NCBI RefSeq assembly: GCF_014207135.1
Contig: NZ_JACHCC010000005.1
Location: forward strand, 62,001 to 126,000
Length of the DNA stretch: 64,000 nucleotides
DNA from: Pedobacter cryoconitis
GTDB taxonomy: Bacteria > Bacteroidota > Bacteroidia > Sphingobacteriales > Sphingobacteriaceae
Direction: 5' to 3'
The notes beneath the pieces are model-generated. The model ran no database searches and had not been told where the DNA came from. It saw only the letters and a program-made list of their open reading frames with translations. Shown here one piece after another: positions 7,232 to 15,285 of this stretch (positions are counted from its first letter, which is position 1; each line of letters begins with the position of its first letter). A program made the position numbers and the translations under genes.

Positions 7232-7870
7232 ATGCAAAAAATTAAAAATATAATCTTCGACTACGGAAATGTCATCTTTGAAATTGATTTCAGAATCACA
7301 CAAAACTCTCTGGCACAAATTGGTATCCCAAATATAGAAACATTTTTCGGCCATAAAGGACATGATAATTTATTTAATGATTTAGAGACAGGATTGATCA
7401 CTCCAGCCCAATTCAGGGACGGAATCAGGGAAAAAGCACAAAATCCGGCACTCACAGATGAACAAATTGATGCTGCATGGAACAGTTTACTCATCGGTGT
7501 GCATCCAAATACCCACGATGTACTACTCGAAGCAAAGAAAAACTACAGAACTTTTCTGCTGAGCAACACTAACCAGATCCATTATGATTTTATCATGGAT
7601 TATCTTAAAAAAGAACATGGTGTAGAAAACAATGACCATCTTTTTGAAAAAGCTTACTATTCACAGCTAATGAAGCTCCGTAAACCCCATGTAGAAATTT
7701 TCGAACAAGTGATCAGGGAAAATAATCTTAATCCCGCAGAGACGTTATTTATAGACGACACCCCACATCACCTTGAAGGTGCTAAAAAAGCAGGATTACA
7801 AACCTTGCTCATGACAGAAAACCCTAAAAATCTCGGTACCTTCTTAAAAAGTAATGGTATATTAGTATAG
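7232..7870 (+). CDS. HAD-family hydrolase (YihX-like phosphatase)
   Basis: 212 residues from ATG 7232 (MQKIKNIIFDYGNV); an upstream in-frame start at 7184 would add a 16-residue segment unlike the family. HAD motif I is 'IFDYGNV' (nucleophile Asp), motif II 'FLLSNTN', motif III a Lys near 'MKLRKPHVEIF', and motif IV 'ETLFIDDTPHHLEGAKKAG'. The DxGNV form of motif I is typical of the YihX (sugar-phosphate phosphatase) branch. Substrate not determinable. The stop is immediately followed by the next gene, so the two are probably co-transcribed. Confidence 0.87.
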   Translation: MQKIKNIIFDYGNVIFEIDFRITQNSLAQIGIPNIETFFGHKGHDNLFNDLETGLITPAQFRDGIREKAQNPALTDEQIDAAWNSLLIGVHPNTHDVLLEAKKNYRTFLLSNTNQIHYDFIMDYLKKEHGVENNDHLFEKAYYSQLMKLRKPHVEIFEQVIRENNLNPAETLFIDDTPHHLEGAKKAGLQTLLMTENPKNLGTFLKSNGILV

Positions 7871-8206
7871 ATGAGCAATAACACACCAATGCAAGAAAAG
7901 AAATACAAAACGTTAAAGGAATTTTACCCTTTTTACCTGCAGGAACACCAGAACACAACCAACAGGATATTACACTTCACAGGCACCGCCCTTTTAGGCC
8001 TTTGCTTTATTACTGCTATGCTTTTCCATAACTTCATTTTCTTTGCACTGATACCCGTTGTAGGATATGGATTTGCCTGGACAGGTCATTTCTTTTTTGA
8101 GAAAAACAAACCCGCTACTTTTAAATACCCCCTGTTTAGTCTTGCAAGTGATTTTATGTTATTCGGAGACCTGATGATGGGACGTCAACCTTTCAAAGTT
8201 AAATAG
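7871..8206 (+). CDS. Mpo1-like (DUF962) membrane protein
   Basis: 111 residues. 'FYPFYLQEHQNTTNRILHFTGTALLGL' and 'VGYGFAWTGHFFFEKNKPATFKYPLFSLASDFMLF' carry the conserved His residues of the DUF962/Mpo1 family; yeast Mpo1 is an Fe-dependent dioxygenase acting on 2-hydroxy fatty acids. Two hydrophobic segments (about 35-52 and 55-75) place it in the membrane. The start codon directly abuts the HAD gene stop. The bacterial substrate is unknown. Confidence 0.85.
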   Translation: MSNNTPMQEKKYKTLKEFYPFYLQEHQNTTNRILHFTGTALLGLCFITAMLFHNFIFFALIPVVGYGFAWTGHFFFEKNKPATFKYPLFSLASDFMLFGDLMMGRQPFKVK

Positions 8207-8322
8207 CTGATATTGATAATACTTATAAAATCTGATAGACATACTCTATATTGATATAGAAATTAGGTGTTGGGATAACCTCTTTATAGTATCTACTTTT
8301 ATAGCAGCAAAACGAAATAACG

Positions 8323-9831
8323 ATGGAAGAAAAGAACAAACCAGCACGCAAATTAACGACAGCATCCGGAAGACCTTACGCTGAGCATGAAAATACGCAG
8401 TCAGTAGGCAGAAGAGGCCCTTTATTATTACAAGACTTTGTCTTACATGAGAAAATGGCTCATTTTAACCGCGAACGTATCCCCGAAAGAGTGGTACATG
8501 CTAAAGGAACAGGCGCATATGGTACATTGACTGTAACCCATGATATCTCAAAGTACACTAAAGCAAAAATCTTCAGCAAAATAGGTAATACCAGTAAACT
8601 ATTTTTACGCTTTTCTACAGTAGGTGGCGAAAAAGGAAGCGCCGATTCGGAGAGAGATCCACGAGGTTTTGCCCTTAAATTTTACACCGAAGATGGTAAC
8701 TGGGACTTAGTAGGTAACAACACCCCTGTTTTCTTTATCAAAGACCCTAAAAAATTCAGTGATTTCATTCATACCCAAAAACGCGAACCAAGGACTAACC
8801 TGAAAAGTCCGACTATGATGTGGGATTTCTGGTCCTTAAATCCTGAAAGCCTGCACCAAGTCATGATCCTGATGAGTGACAGAGGTACACCATTCTCTTA
8901 TCGCCATATGGACGGATTTGGCAGCCATACCTACTCAATGATCAATGCAGACAATGAGCGCGTATGGGTAAAATTCCATTTTAAAACCCAGCAGGGGATT
9001 AAAAACTTCACGGGTCCGGAAGCCGATGCGATGCGTACTCATGATATGGACCATTCACAACGTGATTTAGTGGAAGCCATTGACAATAAAGATTTCCCTA
9101 AATGGACTATGAAAATCCAGGTGATGACAGAGGAAGAAGCTAAAACCTTCAGATGGAATCCCTTTGATCTTTCTAAAGTCTGGCCACATGCTGAGTTTCC
9201 ACTGATTGAAGTAGGAGAAATTGAATTAAACCAGGTACCAAGAAACTATTTCGCACATGTTGAGCAGGCAGCATTTGCTCCTTCCAACCTCATTGACGGA
9301 ATAGGTTTCTCACCAGATAAAATGCTGCAGGGCAGAATCCTGTCCTATGCAGATGCACACCGTCACCGTCTGGGTGTAAATTACGAACAGATCCCTGTAA
9401 ACGCCTGTCCTTTCATGGTCAATAACTATCACCGTGACGGACAAATGCGTATAGATGACAATGGAAATGACGATCCTAATTACTATCCAAACAGTTTTGG
9501 CGATGTAATTCCCGATGAGAGCTATAAAGAGCCAGCATGGGAATTAGAATCTAATGTGGCAGACTGGTACGACAGGAATGAAGGTGAAGGAGATAATGAT
9601 CACTATACACAGCCAGGTGACTTATACCGCAAAGTCCTGAGCGAGCAGGACCGCAAAAACCTGGTGAGCAATATTGTTGGCGCAATGAGCGGTATTAGCG
9701 GCCCGAGGAAAGAGCAGATCATCAATCTGCAGCTTTGCCATTGGTTCAGAGCTGATATAGGTTTAGGCATGGCTATAGCCAGCGGTCTGGGCATTGATGC
9801 AGCACAAGCAATGCAACAGCAGAAACACTAA
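8323..9831 (+). CDS. katA: Monofunctional haem catalase
   Basis: 502 residues, the length of small-subunit (clade 3) catalases. Catalytic His is in 'RVVHAKGTGAYG' (about residue 59), the distal Asn in 'LVGNNTPVFFIKDP', and the proximal haem Tyr in 'GRILSYADAHRHRLG'. It dismutates hydrogen peroxide in the cytoplasm. Upstream, TACTTTTA (about 8294-8301) is a one-mismatch -7 box with a TTGG about 20 nt before it, so the gene probably has its own promoter. A strong terminator follows at 9869-9905. The C-terminal tail is Gln/Ala-rich (AAQAMQQQKH). Confidence 0.95.
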   Translation: MEEKNKPARKLTTASGRPYAEHENTQSVGRRGPLLLQDFVLHEKMAHFNRERIPERVVHAKGTGAYGTLTVTHDISKYTKAKIFSKIGNTSKLFLRFSTVGGEKGSADSERDPRGFALKFYTEDGNWDLVGNNTPVFFIKDPKKFSDFIHTQKREPRTNLKSPTMMWDFWSLNPESLHQVMILMSDRGTPFSYRHMDGFGSHTYSMINADNERVWVKFHFKTQQGIKNFTGPEADAMRTHDMDHSQRDLVEAIDNKDFPKWTMKIQVMTEEEAKTFRWNPFDLSKVWPHAEFPLIEVGEIELNQVPRNYFAHVEQAAFAPSNLIDGIGFSPDKMLQGRILSYADAHRHRLGVNYEQIPVNACPFMVNNYHRDGQMRIDDNGNDDPNYYPNSFGDVIPDESYKEPAWELESNVADWYDRNEGEGDNDHYTQPGDLYRKVLSEQDRKNLVSNIVGAMSGISGPRKEQIINLQLCHWFRADIGLGMAIASGLGIDAAQAMQQQKH

Positions 9832-9868
9832 AAAAAACCACCAGATATACTTAATTAGTTTTTTTTCT

Positions 9869-9905
9869 AACCCCTGTTTGTTAAAAACAAGCAGGGGTTT
9901 TTATT
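9869..9905. terminator. Bidirectional terminator katA / proline dehydrogenase
   Basis: AACCCCTGTTTGTT..AACAAGCAGGGGTT stem followed by a T-run, between the convergent katA and proline dehydrogenase genes. Confidence 0.85.
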
Positions 9906-9917
9906 ATTTTCTTAGGC

Positions 9918-11102
9918 CTAAATGCCTCTTCTTTTTTTCTCTCTTGCAATCAGGTCAAGCTCTCTGCTCGTTTGTCCGGCAACAGATGTGTTTTCCTGCG
10001 CTCTTCTGAACAGATACGGCATAACTGCTTTAACCGGTCCGTATGGTACATATTTTGCCACATTATAACCTGCATCAGATAAATTAAAACTCAGGTTATC
10101 ACTCATTCCCAGTAACTGCGCAAAATAAACATGAGGATGATCATGTGCAATTTTGTTTGTATCCAGCAATTCTGCCAGAACTCTGCAGCTCGCTTCGTTA
10201 TGCGTTCCACAAACTACCCCGATCTGCTCTACATGATTTGCACAATAAGTAATCGCCTCATTGTAATCCCTGTCTGTAGTCTCTTTATCAGGCTGAATTG
10301 GTGAAGGATAACCTTTTTCGGCAGCCCTTTTACGTTCCTTTTCCATATAAGCACCACGCACGACCTTGGCACCTAAAATAAATCCTGCCTCTGCAGCTAC
10401 CAGATGATCTGCCTTTAAATGAGCCAGTTTATCGTGACGGTACAATTGATAAGTATTATAAACGATCAGTTTTTCTTTGTTAAACAAAATCATCATATCC
10501 AGAGCCAATGCATCGATAGTATCCTGAATCCAGGTTTCTTCGGCATCGATCATGATAGGCACATTTTTCTCAAATGCTGTTCTGCAAATACGCTCACAAC
10601 GGTGTTTAACCTTATGAAACTCTACCTGTTCGTCGGCCGAAAGCTCAGCTTTGGCATCCAGTTTCTCCAGTAAAGCAAAACGCCCTATACCTGTGATTTT
10701 GAATACAGTAATCGGGACACGTTTATCTCCCTCAGCACGGTCTATCGTTCTGATAATTTCCGCACAGGTAAAATCAAATACATGCTCCTCTTCTTCACCC
10801 TCCACAGAATAATCCAGAATAGTACCAACCTTACTCTCTCCAAGCTGAGCAATCGTACGCTCACATTCCGCAATAGTTTCACCACCGCAGAACTGTTTGA
10901 AAATTGTAGATTTAATAATTCCCTGGATCGGCAAGCCGATGTTTAAAAATAAATTTGTTACAGGTGGGCCTACCTGAGTCAAGAAATTGCTACTCATTAT
11001 TTTGAATAACCAGTAAGCGCTGTTCAGTTCTGATTTCGATTTATTGCGGAAAGCGATCTCCGTATTGTCAAAATTTAGTTTTTTCCCTGGGGACATTTGC
11101 AT
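9918..11102 (-). CDS. putA: Proline dehydrogenase
   Basis: 394 residues from ATG 11102 (a TTG at 11123 is in frame, 2 codons past the likely transcript start). It is the single-domain PRODH TIM barrel that oxidises proline to pyrroline-5-carboxylate with FAD, passing electrons to the quinone pool. Motifs: 'VPIMIDAEETWIQ', 'YQLYRHD', 'GAKVVRGAYMEKER', 'GTHNEAS', 'FAQLLGMSDN' and the substrate-binding 'YLFRRAQENTS' with its paired arginines near the C-terminus. No P5C dehydrogenase domain is fused, so that step is encoded elsewhere. A good promoter lies directly upstream (11131-11165, minus strand). The symbol follows family usage for monofunctional enzymes. Confidence 0.92.
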   Translation of the reverse strand: MQMSPGKKLNFDNTEIAFRNKSKSELNSAYWLFKIMSSNFLTQVGPPVTNLFLNIGLPIQGIIKSTIFKQFCGGETIAECERTIAQLGESKVGTILDYSVEGEEEEHVFDFTCAEIIRTIDRAEGDKRVPITVFKITGIGRFALLEKLDAKAELSADEQVEFHKVKHRCERICRTAFEKNVPIMIDAEETWIQDTIDALALDMMILFNKEKLIVYNTYQLYRHDKLAHLKADHLVAAEAGFILGAKVVRGAYMEKERKRAAEKGYPSPIQPDKETTDRDYNEAITYCANHVEQIGVVCGTHNEASCRVLAELLDTNKIAHDHPHVYFAQLLGMSDNLSFNLSDAGYNVAKYVPYGPVKAVMPYLFRRAQENTSVAGQTSRELDLIAREKKRRGI

Positions 11103-11130
11103 TTGGATTGATAAATTAGTCAAACGGAGG

Positions 11131-11165
11131 CAAAAATATAAATTCCGGGACTATCATTAGCAAAA
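11131..11165 (-). promoter_or_regulatory. Promoter of proline dehydrogenase (-33 TTTTG, -7 TATTTTTG)
   Basis: On the minus strand TATTTTTG (11138-11131) is a -7 match, and TTTTG (11165-11161) lies about 20 nt upstream, the spacing of the Bacteroidota primary sigma factor promoter. It is back to back with the TAAATTTG box of the plus-strand S4 gene. Confidence 0.65.
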
Positions 11166-11182
11166 CCGTTTATAAATAATTG

Positions 11183-11190
11183 TAAATTTG
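11183..11190 (+). promoter_or_regulatory. -7 box TAAATTTG of the S4/aroB operon
   Basis: A TAnnTTTG match ending 7 nt before the ATG at 11198, implying a nearly leaderless transcript. No clear -33 element. Confidence 0.55.
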
Positions 11191-11197
11191 CAGAACA

Positions 11198-11404
11198 ATG
11201 ATAGAATTTAAATTAGAAGGCGAATTCATTCCCCTTATTTCTTTGCTAAAAGCTACCGGACTTGTTCAAAGTGGCGGAGAAGCTCAAACTGTAGTTGAAG
11301 ATGGTCTGGTCAAATATAATGGCAACGTAGATTACCGTAAACGGCTTAAAGTGCGTATCGGTGACCATGTTGATTTTATGGGCCAGCAAATTAAAGTAGT
11401 ATAA
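11198..11404 (+). CDS. Small S4-domain RNA-binding protein
   Basis: 68 residues, essentially one S4 fold: 'FIPLISLLKATGLVQSGGEAQTVVEDGLVKYNGNVDYRKRLKVRIGDHVDF' has the family's helix - 'G.V.vNg..e.r...k...Gd.V' pattern. The YbcJ/YaaA group of stand-alone S4 proteins binds structured RNA, but a specific target is unknown. Its stop overlaps the aroB start by one base (TAATG), so the two are translationally coupled. Why an RNA-binding protein heads an aroB operon is not obvious. Confidence 0.85.
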   Translation: MIEFKLEGEFIPLISLLKATGLVQSGGEAQTVVEDGLVKYNGNVDYRKRLKVRIGDHVDFMGQQIKVV

Positions 11405-12471
11405 TGAATAAACTCGAAAGTGCTGGTCACAACATATATTTTGATACCAGGTTAGCCCCTTTAGCCGAAATCATCGAAAACGGAAAATACAGCAACGTAT
11501 TTGTTTTCGCTGACAGAAACACTGCAGAGCTTTGTTTACCTGTATTCAGAGAGATGCTCGATGATTTCAGCGGATTTGACCTGATTGAAACTGATCCGGG
11601 TGAAGAAAATAAAAACATCGATTTTTGTATTGGCATCTGGAAGACTTTACTTGATTTCGGAGCAGACCGCAAATGCCTGGTGATTAATTTAGGAGGTGGT
11701 GTAATTACAGATATGGGCGGTTTTGTTGCCTCTACCTATAAACGTGGGGTTGATTTCATCAATATCCCTACTACCCTGCTTTCACAGGTCGATGCTTCTG
11801 TAGGTGGAAAAACTGGTATTGATATAGACAATGTAAAAAACATGGTCGGTACTTTCAGTTTACCACAGGCAGTATTTATCGAAGCTGAATTTCTGAAGAC
11901 AGTTCCACAGCGCGAACTGCTTTCCGGATTTGCAGAAATGATTAAACACGGACTGATCGTTGACAAGGAATACTATCAGAAGTTAAAAGCTGCTGATTAT
12001 AAAAACATCACTACAGCTGACATCCACCGTTCTGTAGAGATCAAAAATGAAGTAGTGACAGCAGACCCACAGGAAAAAGGGCTGCGTAAGATCTTAAACT
12101 TTGGTCATACTATCGGTCATGCCGTTGAAAGTTATTCACTGAGCAAAGATAAAAAACCATTGACACATGGAGAAGCTATTGCTATCGGAATGGTTTGTGA
12201 GGCTTATCTTTCACATAAAAACAGTACACTGACCGCAGAAGAACTCGAAGAAATACGTCAGTATATTTCCAGCGTTTATCCTGCTTATACAATCAAAGAA
12301 AAATCGTTCGACCAACTTTCTGTTTTAATGCAGAGCGATAAGAAAAATGAACATGGGAATGTGTTATTTTCACTATTGCAAAGCATAGGAGATTGCACCT
12401 ATAACTGTAGGGTTTCAGAAAGCGACATTGTCGAGAGTTTGAAATATTACAACTTAACTTATGCTAAATGA
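11404..12471 (+). CDS. aroB: 3-dehydroquinate synthase
   Basis: 355 residues, complete. It converts DAHP to 3-dehydroquinate, step 2 of the shikimate pathway, using NAD and a divalent metal. Motifs: 'GGGVITDMGGFVASTYKRGVDFINIPTTLLSQVDASVGGKTGID' (NAD and substrate binding), 'SGFAEMIKHGL', the metal ligands in 'LNFGHTIGHAVE' and 'HGEAIAIGM'. It is separated from the main aromatic operon (20265-24736) by the T6SS cassette and is not controlled by that operon's attenuator. Overlaps at both ends (1 nt with the S4 gene, 11 nt with the desaturase gene) indicate a coupled operon. Confidence 0.96.
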   Translation: MNKLESAGHNIYFDTRLAPLAEIIENGKYSNVFVFADRNTAELCLPVFREMLDDFSGFDLIETDPGEENKNIDFCIGIWKTLLDFGADRKCLVINLGGGVITDMGGFVASTYKRGVDFINIPTTLLSQVDASVGGKTGIDIDNVKNMVGTFSLPQAVFIEAEFLKTVPQRELLSGFAEMIKHGLIVDKEYYQKLKAADYKNITTADIHRSVEIKNEVVTADPQEKGLRKILNFGHTIGHAVESYSLSKDKKPLTHGEAIAIGMVCEAYLSHKNSTLTAEELEEIRQYISSVYPAYTIKEKSFDQLSVLMQSDKKNEHGNVLFSLLQSIGDCTYNCRVSESDIVESLKYYNLTYAK

Positions 12472-13372
12472 TCCCAGAAATATAATGCTTTCCCTGTTGT
12501 TTGTTTTACTGATAGTCATCTCCCTGGTGGAAATGTATATCAGTTACATGCACGACAGGAAACTATATGCAAAAAAGGATACCTGGACTAATGTATACCT
12601 GATGGGACTGGCCTTTTTAATTAACCTGTCCACTAAAACAGCAACATTTTTTTTGCTGGATTATTGTTATCAGTTCAGGCTGTTCGAAATTAAAAATGTC
12701 TTTGTTTACTGGGTGGTATTAATTCTTGCCCAGGATTTATTATACTGGATACTCCATACTTCAGGTCATTACATCCGGTTTTTCTGGGCAATGCATGTCA
12801 CGCATCACTCTTCTCCGTTGTTTAACCTGACTACCGGGTTCCGTTCCACTGTGTTTGAACCACTATACAGGGTGTTCTTTTACTTACCACTGGCATTTAT
12901 GGGTTTCTCAGCGATTGATATCCTTTTTGCTTACCTGGTTACCCAGCTCTACGGAAACATGGTACATACCCAGGCGGTTGGAAAATTACACCCGATCATT
13001 GAATATATCATGGTTACCCCCTCCCATCACCGGGTGCACCATGCCAGCAATGTGCGTTATCTTGATAAAAACATGGGTATGGTCCTGATTATCTGGGACA
13101 GACTGTTCGGTACTTTCCAGGCAGAACTGCCTAAAGATGAAATTGTATATGGCCTGACACATCAACCAGATGATACAGGTCCGGTAAATATTGTATTTCA
13201 TGAATTTAAGGCCATGACGGCCGATATGAAACGCGCACCAGGCTTAAAAAACAAACTAAAATATATGCTTTATCCTCCGGGATGGAGCCATGACGGCAGT
13301 ACACAGGTTGCTAAAGTCATGCAGCGCGAACTCAAAGAAACCGAAGAGCGTCAGGAGATTCTCCCTGGTTAA
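12461..13372 (+). CDS. Sterol desaturase / fatty acid hydroxylase family membrane protein
   Basis: 303 residues. Di-iron histidine clusters of the family are visible: 'HTSGHYIRFFWAMHVTHHS' (HxxxH and HxxHH, about 103-121) and 'PSHHRVHHAS' (about 187-196). Several membrane segments precede and surround them. Members hydroxylate or desaturate lipid acyl or isoprenoid chains; the substrate here is unknown. The start overlaps the aroB stop by 11 nt. A stem-loop at 13381-13413 follows. Confidence 0.88.
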   Translation: MLNDPRNIMLSLLFVLLIVISLVEMYISYMHDRKLYAKKDTWTNVYLMGLAFLINLSTKTATFFLLDYCYQFRLFEIKNVFVYWVVLILAQDLLYWILHTSGHYIRFFWAMHVTHHSSPLFNLTTGFRSTVFEPLYRVFFYLPLAFMGFSAIDILFAYLVTQLYGNMVHTQAVGKLHPIIEYIMVTPSHHRVHHASNVRYLDKNMGMVLIIWDRLFGTFQAELPKDEIVYGLTHQPDDTGPVNIVFHEFKAMTADMKRAPGLKNKLKYMLYPPGWSHDGSTQVAKVMQRELKETEERQEILPG

Positions 13373-13380
13373 AACCGCAT

Positions 13381-13413
13381 AAACCCGTTGTATATCTGAT
13401 ATACAGCGGGTTT
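13381..13413. terminator. Stem-loop after the aroB operon
   Basis: AAACCCGTTGTATAT and ATATACAGCGGGTTT form a 15-bp stem with one internal mismatch and a tight loop. There is no U-run, so termination efficiency is uncertain. Confidence 0.5.
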
Positions 13414-13691
13414 ACTGTTTAGTTCTCTGTACACAACTATACATGCTGTACTCATTTTATTTCTTCCTTCACCTTCCCTCTTTCCAGAAGAAAAAAAAAT
13501 ATTTGAATCTCAGTTTCTCCCACCCTGCCCCAATCATTATTCAACCGCTATTTACGACATTATATTTCCAATAAGTGTACATATAAAACGTATACCACTG
13601 ATAAATAGATCATTATTGGCGCCATATTTGTAGTTTGACAATTCAGGAATCGAATTGTATTCCCGATTATTCAACCTTTAATTTTAAACTT
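13414..13691. other. Non-coding upstream region of the T6SS cassette
   Basis: No credible ORF. The stretch is AT-rich, with a run of nine As at 13491-13499. Motifs resembling TATTTG/TAGTTTG near 13624-13637 could hold the cassette promoter, but none is an exact TAnnTTTG. An AATCG...CGATT inverted repeat sits around 13650-13668. Confidence 0.4.
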
Positions 13692-13733
13692 ATGGCTTTC
13701 AAAGCAGAATTTTCATCCGTACCAGCCGATTAA
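13692..13733 (+). pseudogene. tssD (Hcp)-like start codon region ending at an early stop
   Basis: ATG GCT TTC AAA GCA GAA TTT reads MAFKAEFSSVPAD and stops. MAFKAE is, from family knowledge, the usual N-terminus of Bacteroidota TssD (Hcp-like T6SS tube protein), but the homology ends after about seven residues. Given the T6SS cassette directly downstream, I infer that the 5' end of a tssD gene is retained here as a recombination scar or leader. It could also be a chance short ORF. Confidence 0.35.
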
Positions 13734-13863
13734 CTGGTTCTGTTTCCTGGTTCTTACCTGATTTGATCTGCAAAGCCAGCGATAGCAATTTGCTATATGA
13801 GGCGCATTTCATATTTCTGACCGCAAAAGAAATTTTGGTCTGAAAGGAGCAGTTATCTTCCAT
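13699..13863 (-). CDS. Possible 54-residue ORF, minus strand (doubtful)
   Basis: An ATG at 13863 opens a 54-codon frame (MEDNCSFQTKISFAVRNMKC..., ending VNRLVRMKILL). It overlaps the tssD-like start on the other strand and points away from the cassette. No motif is recognised, and nothing but its length supports it. Confidence 0.15.
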   Translation of the reverse strand: MEDNCSFQTKISFAVRNMKCASYSKLLSLALQIKSGKNQETEPVNRLVRMKILL

Positions 13864-13906
13864 CCATTTCAGATCATCAGTTTTTGTTGCTTAACAACCT
13901 ACAAAC

Positions 13907-14515
13907 ATGGATGATAGAGAAAACAAACACAGTATTCAGACCACTGGCCTGAAAATACTTGGGTTTATACTATGCATGAGTATGACCTATGCCTGCACAC
14001 AACCTAAGATCAGCGGGTCAAATGATAAGCAAAAACCTGAGCTTGTTAAACGTTCGGCAGATGATCAGCTGATCATATACTTAGATAGTATTGCAAGTAA
14101 ATTCGCAGATCAGAAATTTAATGCCGGAAAGTTGAAGCTGTTAACCGATAGTTTTTCCCGCTATTTCCCCCTGAAATATGATCAAAGCGGGCAATCGGTT
14201 GTGGATAGTGTAATTTCCGTTGATCTGCGGCAAAGTAATGATATCAACCAGCAGGATGAAGTTTCCCTGTCCCTCCCATACGCTATTGGATCTAAACTTA
14301 GTTTCAAAAAAATAACCGCTTATTTCGGTCCGGTTACACCAAGAGACCCCATGGTACCACCTGGAAAAATGCCACTGCCAGCTATTATTGATTTAAAAAA
14401 TCATTTCAAAAACCGACATCTTCCACTTTCCCTGAATATTACAGCTTCTGATTATCCGGAGGCACAAACTAACCAGATTGTCTATATCCGTATTGTCAAA
14501 TCTAAAGAAAAATAG
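13907..14515 (+). CDS. Putative lipoprotein, candidate immunity protein for the adjacent L,D-transpeptidase
   Basis: 202 residues. A basic N-region is followed by a hydrophobic stretch (about 14-27) and Cys30 in MTYAC, a non-canonical lipobox, so an envelope-anchored periplasmic protein is likely. The rest is soluble, with no recognised domain. The stop is 2 nt from the start of the L,D-transpeptidase-fold gene. A periplasmic partner encoded beside a peptidoglycan-acting effector is the usual position for an immunity protein, and that is the inference here. Alternatively it may be an accessory or structural lipoprotein. Confidence 0.55.
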   Translation: MDDRENKHSIQTTGLKILGFILCMSMTYACTQPKISGSNDKQKPELVKRSADDQLIIYLDSIASKFADQKFNAGKLKLLTDSFSRYFPLKYDQSGQSVVDSVISVDLRQSNDINQQDEVSLSLPYAIGSKLSFKKITAYFGPVTPRDPMVPPGKMPLPAIIDLKNHFKNRHLPLSLNITASDYPEAQTNQIVYIRIVKSKEK

Positions 14516-14517
14516 AT

Positions 14518-15255
14518 ATGGGATCGTATATGCTTATTAAGATCAACCAGTATGATGCTCACGGTGGCCCGTCTAACCAAAAATTAGGAGGGGACGGCCA
14601 GATGCAAACCTCTACCCGTGAAGGGCGTTACGTGATCAATAGTATCGGAAAACATGTGAGTTATGGTAAATACGCCTACTGGTCTGGGGTAGCCTGGGGA
14701 ACAGAAATGAGGCTAACAGGTGAAATAACAATGGTTAAAAATTATGGCATATGGATCAGGCTTACCGATGTCAATCCGCAATGGGGAAAATATAAAGACA
14801 ATCAGAAGTACCTTACCGGAATGATAAAACAAAGATACCTGGAGGATTATGGATTGTCAAATTTCCCTGATCATTGGGTGTTCAATGATTTTGGACATAC
14901 CTCTGTCAAGTACTTTAAAGACACCAATCACAATTGGAGAATGGATGGGAAAGAACAGATCATGGGCGATTTCATCCATACCACACCTCCTGATGAACGC
15001 CTCACCAGTATAAAAAAAGCAGACCAAATCTCACTTTCCGAATCCCACGGTTGTATCCATGTCAAACCACTCGACATAGATACCATGATTGGCAATGGTT
15101 ATCTGAAAAAGGGAAATACCATAGAGGTTCATAGTTATGCAGAAAAAACTATCCCTGTCAATCTGACCAGAAGTATTGCCAGACCACCATTTGAAGTACA
15201 TTTTTATCCCGGGATATTTAAGATCGCGATCTACCGGGTGAGCCAGAAGAATTAA
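14518..15255 (+). CDS. L,D-transpeptidase (YkuD)-fold protein, probable T6SS peptidoglycan effector
   Basis: 245 residues with no signal peptide. The YkuD catalytic signature is present: His154 in GDFIHTT, then SHGC (176-179) followed by I-H, where most YkuD enzymes have hydrophobic-Asn/Arg; Cys179 would be the nucleophile. The N-terminal half (residues 1-120) has no recognised domain. An acidic loop DTNHNWRMDG (135-144) precedes the catalytic His. Lack of an export signal, together with a position between a putative lipoprotein and vgrG, suggests delivery by T6SS into the periplasm of a competitor. Salmonella Tlde1 is a characterised T6SS effector of the same fold. That it is an effector, rather than a self cell-wall enzyme, is inference. 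Confidence 0.75.
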   Translation: MGSYMLIKINQYDAHGGPSNQKLGGDGQMQTSTREGRYVINSIGKHVSYGKYAYWSGVAWGTEMRLTGEITMVKNYGIWIRLTDVNPQWGKYKDNQKYLTGMIKQRYLEDYGLSNFPDHWVFNDFGHTSVKYFKDTNHNWRMDGKEQIMGDFIHTTPPDERLTSIKKADQISLSESHGCIHVKPLDIDTMIGNGYLKKGNTIEVHSYAEKTIPVNLTRSIARPPFEVHFYPGIFKIAIYRVSQKN

Positions 15256-15285
15256 ATATTTTATAGCATTTCCAATTCAATCATT

